Of a stretch of 64,000 bases of DNA, positions 35,339 through 43,094 are shown piece after piece. The translations under genes and the position numbers were made by a program. Every line of letters begins with the position of its first letter. Position 1 is the stretch's first letter. The DNA is from Bacteroidia bacterium (lineage in GTDB: Bacteria; Bacteroidota; Bacteroidia; UKL13-3): contig JAIOYZ010000011.1 of the NCBI GenBank assembly GCA_021740845.1, positions 60,511-124,510 on the forward strand. Reading direction: 5' to 3'. Under the pieces are notes generated by a model, which was not told the DNA's origin, made no database searches, and saw only the letters and a program-made list of their open reading frames with translations.

Positions 35339-38300
35339 ATGAAGAAAATCCTACTTTCATTGCTTTGCTTTTTAATCTTATTTCAGGTTAAATCTCAGCA
35401 AGTACTCACAGAAAATTTTGATTATACCAGCACTCAAACTTTGGTTTCAAATGGTTGGACTCAAATAGGCACAAGTGCAACTAATAATCCTATTAGTGTT
35501 AGTTCTGCCGGACTTACTTATTCGGGTTATACACTTTCTGGAATTGGGAATGCCGCTATTGTAAATACAACTGGCCAAGATGTTTATATGGATGGTTTTG
35601 TCTCAACTAATTCTGGTTCAGTGTATGTTTCTTTTATGATTTATCCCAGTTCGGTTCAAGCAGCAGGGGATTATTTTTTCGCGTTGTTACCTTCCAATAG
35701 CACCACCAATTATGTTTCGAGAATATTTCTCAAGCTTTCTTCAACTGGGTATTATAAAGTTGGTATTTCAAAGTACAATGAAACTGCAGTTTATAGCACA
35801 GATTCCTTTGCCCTTTCAACCATAAGTTTGCTTATAGCAAAATACCAATTTATTGCAGGCACTTCCAATGATAGTGTTTCCTTATTTCATTTCTCAAGCG
35901 GTTTGCCAAGTTCTGAACCTAGTCCGTTATTAATTGCAAATGGAACAGGTTTGGCAGATGCAAGCAATATTTCAAGAGTTGCCTTACGCCAAGGAAGTCC
36001 TAATAATGCTCCAACTTTAGCAGTTGATGGGATTAGAATGGCACAATCTTGGGCCGATTTAAATACACCTACCTCAACGGCTCCAAATCCATTAACTCAA
36101 ATTGCTGCAACAGCCATCACCACAAATTCTGCTAGAATCAACTTAACACGACCAGCAAATTTTGATGGTTTAAATTCAAATGTTCTTGTTTATTTAAAAA
36201 AGGGAAATAGCATTTCTACAGGCAATCCAACACGTTCGGTAGCTAGCATTTTTGCCGATTCAAACTTTAATGGAATTGGTTCAAGCTATGATTTTGATAC
36301 TGCAGTTTGTGTTTATAATAATGATTCAAACTTTGTAGTAGTTACCGGTTTGAACCAATCGACTAGTTATATAGCAGTTGGATATGTGGTTAGCGAAGCT
36401 GATTCTGTTTATTCTCTTGCTAAAGTTTCTTCAGTTTTTACAACACTTAGTTCTGCTCCCAATTCGGCAACAGGTTTAACATTTACAAGCACATCGCCAA
36501 GCAGTGCTCGTGTTTCATGGAACAAAGCAAATAATTACGATAATGCCACACAAACTCAAGTTGTTTTTGTAAAGGAGTTGAGTTCTATTGGAACGGGTTT
36601 AAATAATGAAAATCCAATCTATATATATGCAGATTCAAATTACGAAGGTGTGAGCTCGCGTTACCAAAATGATACCGCAGCCAGATGTGTTTACAAAGGC
36701 GATTTAAATAGTGTAATTGTAACCAATTTGAAGCCAGGAACAAGGTATTATGTTGTTGTTTTAGGTGTTAATGAAGCTGATTCTAATTATTCAAATGGTA
36801 CTACTGCCAATGTGCTTATGCCAAGTGATGGTCCAGCAGGCTTAAGCAATATTAAATTTAACGGTAGATTGGAAACTAATTCTAGCATAAGTTGGACAAA
36901 GCCAAGTGGCTATAATCCACTAACAGAAACTGTTTTGGTTTTCTTAAGAAAGGATAGTTTGATTACTAGTTTCCCAGCACCTAGTATTGACCCAATAAAT
37001 TATGTAGCAGATTCTAATTACCTTACTGCTTCTTCTGGTTTTGAAGGAGACCAGGGTGCAAAATGCGTTTATAATGGAGACGGAGATGCTGTTAACATTT
37101 TAAACCTGCAATTAAATTCTAATTATTTATTGATTGCATATGTTGTGAAAACGGATACTGTTTCTTATTCAAACCCAAGTTTTGCCAATGGTAAAACTAT
37201 GTTGGAAGCTCCCACAAATATCTCGTTAAAAGGCTTATCTGCTAGTTCTGCAAATATCACTTGGACTAGTCCAGCTGGGTTTATAAATGGCACCTACAAT
37301 ACCTTGATATTTGTAAAAGCTAATTCTGTAATCAATTCAGGTACACCAACAAGAGCGGTGGCTAGATATTTTGCAAGTACAACTTTTGGTTCAGGAACAA
37401 AATACCAAAATGATTCAATGGCATATTGTATTTATAAAGGAAACGCCAATACAGTTAATTTAACAAACCTTGTTCAAGGAGTAGATTATTATGTAAGTGT
37501 TTTTGTGGTAAGAGTTGCAGATTCTGTATATAGTCATGAAGCAACAAGTATGGGAACCACTCTTGGTCAGCCACCGGTTTATGCTATTGGTCCTTTGGTA
37601 AATACCAATTTAACAACGGGTGTTGTAGATTCTAATGCAGTAAGAGCAACTATAAGAGGTGTAGTTTATGGTAAGAATAATATTACTGGTAACGGCCTTC
37701 AATTTGTACTGCGTGATGCAACAGGTGGAATTTCTGTTACAAATACTGCAAAGAATTTTGGATATACCGTAAATGAAGGCGATAGTATAGAGGTTGCGGG
37801 AACAGTTGCTCAAACAAGAGGTTTAGCTATTTTAACTAATTTAGATACTATTAAATTTATTAGTGCAAGAAATTCAATTCAATTACCAAAATCCAGTACT
37901 ATTCCAGGTGAATTAACAGAAAATGATTTGGTGTATTTTAATAATTTAAAATTAGCTACTCCAATGGCTAATTGGCCAAACAACGGAACTGTTATAACCA
38001 AAAACCAAATTACTGGCGATACGGTTCGTGTGCGTATTTATACTACTTCTTTAATTGGTGGTACTCCAACTCCAACAGGTGAATTTACACTAATTGGTTT
38101 GGGTAGTCAATCGAGTACTTCTAATACAGCACCATTTGCCTTTAACGGATATTCAATTGTGCCACGAAGTGTAAGTGATATTATTGCTATTTCTGCAGAT
38201 AGTTTATCAGCTTTTAATTTGCTTTCGCCTTTAGCTTCACCTACCATAAATTTGGAAGGTGATACAGCACAATTGTTCACTTTCTCTTCTCAATCAACCA

Positions 38301-38818
38301 AAATAGAAAAAGGTTCTGGAACGGTTTTTTATACCTTCTTAATGGATAATTTTAATGGGAACTTCAATTCACCAATTTATGGAAAAGCTTGTGATAATGG
38401 AGGTACAGATACTACTGGTTCTATAACTTACGGAGAATTGGCCAAACAAGGACTTATTACCTTGCAACAAGGAGATAGTATTGTAATTAAAATTACCATC
38501 ATGGCTAGTTTAAATGGATATACCAGATTGGCCAATAATTCTGCCTTGGTTACTTTTAAGAGGGGATTTTTAACAGGAATTCAGCTATTAAATTCTAATC
38601 AAGATATGGTTGTTTATCCTAATCCTGCTAGCCAACAAATTAATGTCATGAGTAATGAAAATGCTTCATTAAAATTATATGATTTGCAAGGTAAATTGGT
38701 TCAAGAATCTGAAATAACAAATGCCATTTCGGTTCAAAACGTAAAAGAAGGTATTTACCTTTTAGCAATAGAAACTAAAACCGGGAAAGTTTATAAACGA
38801 GTAGAGGTTAAACATTAA
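35339..38818 (+). CDS. Multidomain T9SS-secreted protein with fibronectin-type repeats
   Basis: This 1159-residue protein has a signal peptide (to about KSQ) and an N-terminal domain (about 20-240) homologous to the one at 30498-31763 (shared GDYFFALLP, LSSTGYYK, DSFALS, RVALRQGS). Four tandem fibronectin-III-like repeats of about 125 residues start near 244, 373, 498 and 624. Each has a Y-x-DS/ADSNY loop, an insertion CVY(N/K)GD and a YYV(V/S)V strand. Two OB-fold-like segments lie near 744-840 and 856-960 (GNGLQFVLRDATGGISV). The C-terminal sorting domain (from about 1090) contains VVYPNPASQQINV and ends KVYKRVEVKH. It is probably an adhesin or a carbohydrate/nucleic-acid-binding surface protein. 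ATG 35339 carries the signal peptide, so the upstream TTG is rejected. Confidence 0.85.
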   Translation: MKKILLSLLCFLILFQVKSQQVLTENFDYTSTQTLVSNGWTQIGTSATNNPISVSSAGLTYSGYTLSGIGNAAIVNTTGQDVYMDGFVSTNSGSVYVSFMIYPSSVQAAGDYFFALLPSNSTTNYVSRIFLKLSSTGYYKVGISKYNETAVYSTDSFALSTISLLIAKYQFIAGTSNDSVSLFHFSSGLPSSEPSPLLIANGTGLADASNISRVALRQGSPNNAPTLAVDGIRMAQSWADLNTPTSTAPNPLTQIAATAITTNSARINLTRPANFDGLNSNVLVYLKKGNSISTGNPTRSVASIFADSNFNGIGSSYDFDTAVCVYNNDSNFVVVTGLNQSTSYIAVGYVVSEADSVYSLAKVSSVFTTLSSAPNSATGLTFTSTSPSSARVSWNKANNYDNATQTQVVFVKELSSIGTGLNNENPIYIYADSNYEGVSSRYQNDTAARCVYKGDLNSVIVTNLKPGTRYYVVVLGVNEADSNYSNGTTANVLMPSDGPAGLSNIKFNGRLETNSSISWTKPSGYNPLTETVLVFLRKDSLITSFPAPSIDPINYVADSNYLTASSGFEGDQGAKCVYNGDGDAVNILNLQLNSNYLLIAYVVKTDTVSYSNPSFANGKTMLEAPTNISLKGLSASSANITWTSPAGFINGTYNTLIFVKANSVINSGTPTRAVARYFASTTFGSGTKYQNDSMAYCIYKGNANTVNLTNLVQGVDYYVSVFVVRVADSVYSHEATSMGTTLGQPPVYAIGPLVNTNLTTGVVDSNAVRATIRGVVYGKNNITGNGLQFVLRDATGGISVTNTAKNFGYTVNEGDSIEVAGTVAQTRGLAILTNLDTIKFISARNSIQLPKSSTIPGELTENDLVYFNNLKLATPMANWPNNGTVITKNQITGDTVRVRIYTTSLIGGTPTPTGEFTLIGLGSQSSTSNTAPFAFNGYSIVPRSVSDIIAISADSLSAFNLLSPLASPTINLEGDTAQLFTFSSQSTKIEKGSGTVFYTFLMDNFNGNFNSPIYGKACDNGGTDTTGSITYGELAKQGLITLQQGDSIVIKITIMASLNGYTRLANNSALVTFKRGFLTGIQLLNSNQDMVVYPNPASQQINVMSNENASLKLYDLQGKLVQESEITNAISVQNVKEGIYLLAIETKTGKVYKRVEVKH

Positions 38819-38820
38819 TA

Positions 38821-38853
38821 AAAAAGGCGGCTTAATTTTTAAGCCGCCTTTTT
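38821..38853. terminator. Bidirectional terminator
   Basis: A 15-bp perfect stem (38821-38835 with 38839-38853), GC-rich in the middle (GGCGGCTTAA), with a 3-nt loop and flanking A/T tracts. It serves both convergent genes. Confidence 0.9.
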
Positions 38854-38856
38854 TAT

Positions 38857-41250
38857 TTAAAATCTTTCTGGTTGATACTCCCTCATCAACTCAAATAATT
38901 GATCGTATATTTCTTCTGCATTGGGCTTGCTAAAATAATCACCGTCTGTTCCATATGCTGGTCTGTGAGCCTTAGCGCTTATGGTAATTGGTTTTGCATC
39001 CAAACTAAAGTATCCGTTTTGTTTTTCTAAAATTTGTTGAAGTATATAAGCAGAGGCTCCGCCCGGAACATCTTCATCAATAACAGCTAGTTTATTGGTT
39101 TTTTGAAGTGATTTAGAAATGCTTGAATGGATATCGAAAGGTAATAGAGTTTGTGCATCAATTATTTCTAAACTTATGCCAACTTCTGCTAACATGATTG
39201 CAGATTCTTGAATTACTCTCAAGGTTGAACCATAAGAAACAACGGTAATATCATTTCCTTCTTGAAGCACTTCTGGTATACCAAGAGGAACCGTATAGCT
39301 TCCAATATTATCTGGCATTTTCTCTTTTAATCGGTAGCCATTTAAACATTCAATTACCAAAGCAGGTTCATCACTTTGAATTAAAGTTTGATACATTCCT
39401 GCAGCTTGAACCATATTTCTTGGTGTAAGCAAATGCATTCCTCTAAGTGAATTAATAATCATTCCAATTGGAGAACCAGAATGCCAAATTCCTTCTAATC
39501 TATGTCCGCGAGTTCTAACAATTAAGGGAGCCTTTTGGCCACCTTTGGTTCTGTATTGCAAGGTTGCCAAATCATCACTTAAAGGCTGCAATCCGTACAA
39601 CAAATAATCTAGGTATTGTATTTCTGCAATTGGGCGTAATCCGCGTAATGCAGTACCAATTCCCTGACCAATAATAGTTAATTCTCTAATGCCTGTATCA
39701 AAAACTCTGGATTCGCCATGTTTGTCTTGAAGGCCAGCAAATCCTTGGTTTACGTCGCCAATTTTTCCAACGTCTTCACCAAATGCTAATACTCTTGGAT
39801 CGGTGCTTAACAAATGGTCGAAATAAGCAACTAAAACCTCTCTTCCATCTACCAATTTACTATCCTCAGAAAAGACAGGTTTTGTTTCAGAAACTTGCAA
39901 TGCTGCTTGAGAAGATTCGCTAAACAAATAAGAATTATATCTATCAAAGTTTAGGTTTTCAAAATTCTGTTTGAACCGAACTAAGTTTTCTTTAGCGCTT
40001 GAATTTTCTTTATAGGTTAATCGCAAACATTTATGAATTGCAATTCCAATTTCCTTACGGATTGGTTCAGAAATACCAAGTAGTTCATTTTTTATAGATA
40101 GCAAAGCCTCTTTCTGTGCACTTGAATCTGCCAAAGAATCTATTAATGCACATACCTCTTGAATTTCAGATTTTATTGGGTTCAAATAAGATTCCCATGC
40201 ATTTTTCTTGGAAACATTCACCTGAATTTTGCATTCGTTTTCTATGACATCTAATTCTTCAAGCGTAGCAATATTGTTTTTTAGAATCCATTCTTTAAAA
40301 CGTTTGTTGCAATCATTTTCAATTTCCCAGGCCAATCTTTCTTTGCTTTTGTAGCGTTCGTGTGAGCCAGAAGTTGAATGACCTTGAGGTTGTGTTAACT
40401 CCTTAACATGAATTAAGCAAGGGATATGATTTTCTCTCGCAATTTTGCCCGCTTGCTCATAAACTTGGCAAAGGGCTGGGTAATCCCATCCATTAACAGT
40501 AAAAATTTCATAACCTTCGCCTTTTTCATCGCGTTGAAATCCTTTTAAGATTTCAGAAATATTTTCTTTGGTAGTTTGGTATTTGGCATGAACCGATATT
40601 CCGTAAGAATCGTCCCAAACAGAAATAACCATAGGTATTTGTAAAACACCAGCCGCATTAATAGCTTCAAAGAAATGACCTTCACTACTGCTTGCATTGC
40701 CAATTGTTCCCCAAGCAACTTCATTACCATTATTAGAAAATTGGTTATCACCAATAATTTCTTGATTCTGGCGGTAATATTTAGAAGCTTGAGCCAAACC
40801 TACTAAACGCAACATTTGTCCAGCTGTGGGTGAAATATCAGAAGATGAATTTTTGGAGTCTTTAAGATTTTTCCAGTTTCCTGCCTCATCCAAAGTTCTT
40901 GTGCCATAATGGCCATTCATCATTCTTCCAGCACTAGCAGGTTCTGCATTTACATCCGTATGTGCGTATAGTTGGGCAAAAAACTCTTGTACATTAAGCA
41001 AACCACTCGCCATCATAAAAGTTTGATCGCGGTAATATCCACTTCTAAAGTCTCCGTTTTTGAAAGCTTTGGCCATCGCTATTTGGGGAAGTTCTTTCCC
41101 GTCTCCAAATATTCCAAACTTTGCTTTGCCTGTTAATACTTCCTTACGGCCTAATAAACTGGTTAACCTGCTTTGGGTAACAATTTTAAAATCCTCTAAT
41201 ATTACGGTTTTATATTTTTGTTCTGCCTGCGGCATCGATGCATCTGTCAT
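38857..41250 (-). CDS. 2-oxoacid dehydrogenase E1, fused alpha and beta subunits
   Basis: This 797-residue protein joins a thiamine-diphosphate-binding E1 alpha half (about 1-390) to a beta half (about 455-797). The alpha half has GYYRDQTFMMASGL and NEVAWGTIGNASSSEGHFFEAIN. The beta half has LAFGEDVGKIGDVNQGFAGLQ, RVFDTGIRELTIIGQGIGTALRGLRPIAEIQY, RSRGHRLEG-like RTRGHRLEGIWHSGSPIG, and DAQTLLPFD. It decarboxylates a branched-chain 2-oxoacid or pyruvate for a lipoyl E2. The substrate is not determined, although similar Bacteroidota fusions are annotated as branched-chain enzymes. No E2/E3 gene lies in the window. The start was chosen from the promoter at 41272-41303 and a GGAGG site 8 nt upstream of ATG 41250. 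Confidence 0.88.
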   Translation of the reverse strand: MTDASMPQAEQKYKTVILEDFKIVTQSRLTSLLGRKEVLTGKAKFGIFGDGKELPQIAMAKAFKNGDFRSGYYRDQTFMMASGLLNVQEFFAQLYAHTDVNAEPASAGRMMNGHYGTRTLDEAGNWKNLKDSKNSSSDISPTAGQMLRLVGLAQASKYYRQNQEIIGDNQFSNNGNEVAWGTIGNASSSEGHFFEAINAAGVLQIPMVISVWDDSYGISVHAKYQTTKENISEILKGFQRDEKGEGYEIFTVNGWDYPALCQVYEQAGKIARENHIPCLIHVKELTQPQGHSTSGSHERYKSKERLAWEIENDCNKRFKEWILKNNIATLEELDVIENECKIQVNVSKKNAWESYLNPIKSEIQEVCALIDSLADSSAQKEALLSIKNELLGISEPIRKEIGIAIHKCLRLTYKENSSAKENLVRFKQNFENLNFDRYNSYLFSESSQAALQVSETKPVFSEDSKLVDGREVLVAYFDHLLSTDPRVLAFGEDVGKIGDVNQGFAGLQDKHGESRVFDTGIRELTIIGQGIGTALRGLRPIAEIQYLDYLLYGLQPLSDDLATLQYRTKGGQKAPLIVRTRGHRLEGIWHSGSPIGMIINSLRGMHLLTPRNMVQAAGMYQTLIQSDEPALVIECLNGYRLKEKMPDNIGSYTVPLGIPEVLQEGNDITVVSYGSTLRVIQESAIMLAEVGISLEIIDAQTLLPFDIHSSISKSLQKTNKLAVIDEDVPGGASAYILQQILEKQNGYFSLDAKPITISAKAHRPAYGTDGDYFSKPNAEEIYDQLFELMREYQPERF

Positions 41251-41271
41251 GGGTAAATCATTCCTCCGTTC

Positions 41272-41303
41272 CAAACCTAAAGATTTTTGATAATTCAACC
41301 AAA
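41272..41303 (-). promoter_or_regulatory. Promoter of fused E1 gene
   Basis: On the minus strand: TTTG (41303-41300), a 20-bp spacer and TAGGTTTG (41279-41272). It is followed by a GGAGG ribosome-binding site and ATG at 41250. This excludes the in-frame codon at 41298, which would lie in the spacer. Confidence 0.62.
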
Positions 41304-41433
41304 TAATGGCAACAATATCTTTTAAGGGGTATTTAACAATTTTTTAAGTGATTATTTTTGCTATAATTTGCGGGTCTACCTATTTTTGGAACAAATATTG
41401 GTAATTGATAACCACGTTAAAGTAATTAGAAAA

Positions 41434-41847
41434 ATGAAAAAATTAATTTTATCAGCAATGATCGTGTTTGGTGGTTTAATGACCGCGCAAGCTCAAACTC
41501 CAGAAGTTACACCAGCAGATCCTAAAGCTGCAGAGGTTAAATTTGAAAAAGAAACTCATGATTTCGGAAGCATCCCACAAGGAACTCCAGCTACTTATGA
41601 ATTCGTTTTCAAAAACACTGGTAAATCTCCACTTATTATTACTAATGCATCTGCTAGTTGTGGTTGTACTACACCAGATTGGACAAAAGAGCCAATTAAG
41701 CCAGGTAAAACTGGAACAGTAAAAGCTACTTACAATGCAGCAGCTCCTGGTCCGTTTACAAAAAGTGTAACAGTTGTTAGTAATGCAAAAAATTCACAAG
41801 TGATTCTTTATTTGAAAGGCGATGTTAAGCCTGCTGAAGCAAAGTAA
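41434..41847 (+). CDS. DUF1573 exported protein
   Basis: The 137-residue protein has a signal peptide (to TAQAQ) and one DUF1573 domain (about 30-130). Motifs are ETHDFGSIPQGTPATYEFVFKN, ASCGCTTPDW and KPGKTGTVKATYNA, an Ig/ASPM-SPD-2-like fold with a conserved cysteine pair. The function is unknown. Upstream, a TATTTTTG box lies at 41353-41360, about 70 nt before ATG. A second DUF1573 gene follows. Confidence 0.9.
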   Translation: MKKLILSAMIVFGGLMTAQAQTPEVTPADPKAAEVKFEKETHDFGSIPQGTPATYEFVFKNTGKSPLIITNASASCGCTTPDWTKEPIKPGKTGTVKATYNAAAPGPFTKSVTVVSNAKNSQVILYLKGDVKPAEAK

Positions 41848-41864
41848 TTAAAACAATTTTTTAT

Positions 41865-41902
41865 AACCTGCATAGATTAATATAATTTGTGCAGGTTTTT
41901 TA
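41865..41902 (+). terminator. Hairpin terminator between DUF1573 genes
   Basis: AACCTGCA (41865-41872) pairs with TGCAGGTT (41890-41897), followed by TTTTT. It has a short 8-bp stem and a 17-nt loop, so it may be a partial terminator. Confidence 0.6.
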
Positions 41903-41911
41903 TTTAATACC

Positions 41912-42361
41912 ATGAAGAAATTATTTCTATTAATAACACTTGCCTGTTTTGGCTTAAACGGTTTCTCTCAAACAGAAACAAATAAAGAAAACGAGCCAAA
42001 ACCTATTATTGAATTTGAAACCACCATACATGATTTTGGTACGGTTTACGATGGCAAGCCTGTTCAATGTGATTTTATTTTTATCAATAAAGGAAAAGTT
42101 CCTTTGGTTCTTTCCAATGTTCAACCTGGTTGTGGTTGCACAACACCAGAATGGCCTCGCGAGCCAATAATGCCTGGTCAAAAAGGAAAGATTACCGCAA
42201 TTTATAATGGTGGTTCTTACCGTGGAGTATTCTCAAAAGGAATTACGGTTCAAAGCAATGCTGCCAATGGAAGCATTCAGTTAACAATTAAAGGGAAAGT
42301 AGAAGAAACACCTAAAGCGCCGCAATCACCAGTTAAGATAGATATTGGTGGTGGTTTTTAA
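41912..42361 (+). CDS. DUF1573 exported protein, second copy
   Basis: The 149-residue paralogue of the preceding gene has a signal peptide (to GFSQ), then IEFETTIHDFGTVYDGKPVQCDFIFINKG, QPGCGCTTPEW and MPGQKGKITAIYNGG. It ends in a proline/lysine- and glycine-rich tail. A tandem pair separated by a hairpin suggests duplication. The stop overlaps the convergent lolA-like gene stop by 4 bp. Confidence 0.88.
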   Translation: MKKLFLLITLACFGLNGFSQTETNKENEPKPIIEFETTIHDFGTVYDGKPVQCDFIFINKGKVPLVLSNVQPGCGCTTPEWPREPIMPGQKGKITAIYNGGSYRGVFSKGITVQSNAANGSIQLTIKGKVEETPKAPQSPVKIDIGGGF

Positions 42362-43005
42362 CGCAAATCAATAATTTCTACGCCTGGATATTTTTTTGCA
42401 TCAAATGCAAATTGGTTGTCATCAAATTTTAAATTCGGAACTTGATTCGTAACTAAATACGTATGAATGGTTCCGTTTTTTTCAAAAATTTGGGAGCTAA
42501 CAATAGTTTGATTTGTTTTATCAACAGTTACTTTAATTTTAAAGAACTTCTTCTTTTTATCTTTTGGGGTAAGTTCTATTACAGCAATTTCGTTTTTGCC
42601 GTCCTTTTTGGTTTCAATAATTTTATAAAGAAATCCTTTTCCATACATAGTAAAAATATCATCCATTCGTATGGCTCCTTCTTTGGGAGAATAGTTGCTT
42701 ACTTGAACCTCGTTTATTTCTCTGCTATAGGTCCAAATGGTTTTATTATCGCAAATAATTAGTTGGTTGGCAATGTCTAATTTGAACTTATTACCTTTCA
42801 CTAAAATATTACCTTTTTGTTTTTCCTGACTTTTTTGTTGTTTATTTTCAATCGAATAAACAAAGTCTGCTTTCATGCTTTTAAAGGCTTTGTAGCGTTT
42901 GCTGATTTTATCCATCAGCTTTTCAGCTTCATTTTGTTTAGGATTTTGAGCAGAAAGGGTGTTCAAAAAGAACGCGGCGAATACGAATAATAATAGCTTT
43001 TTCAC
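42358..43005 (-). CDS. lolA: LolA-like outer-membrane lipoprotein carrier
   Basis: The 215-residue protein has a signal peptide (to TLSAQ). The LolA fold is visible in EKLMDKISKRYKAFKSMKADFVYSIE, GNILVKGNKFKLDIANQLIICDNKTIWTYSREINEVQV and QIFEKNGTIHTYLVTNQV. It ferries lipoproteins across the periplasm. The start codon is GTG, which gives a perfect signal peptide start (MKKLLLFVFAAFFL). It lies 89 nt downstream of ftsK, the usual Bacteroidota neighbour. Confidence 0.85.
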   Translation of the reverse strand: MKKLLLFVFAAFFLNTLSAQNPKQNEAEKLMDKISKRYKAFKSMKADFVYSIENKQQKSQEKQKGNILVKGNKFKLDIANQLIICDNKTIWTYSREINEVQVSNYSPKEGAIRMDDIFTMYGKGFLYKIIETKKDGKNEIAVIELTPKDKKKKFFKIKVTVDKTNQTIVSSQIFEKNGTIHTYLVTNQVPNLKFDDNQFAFDAKKYPGVEIIDLR

Positions 43006-43094
43006 GGTGCAAATATTTGATTAATAATTAGAAAATGAAATAAAATTGTGATTAATCCTTTTAAGTGTGCTTAATTTAGACGCAATACGAATAA

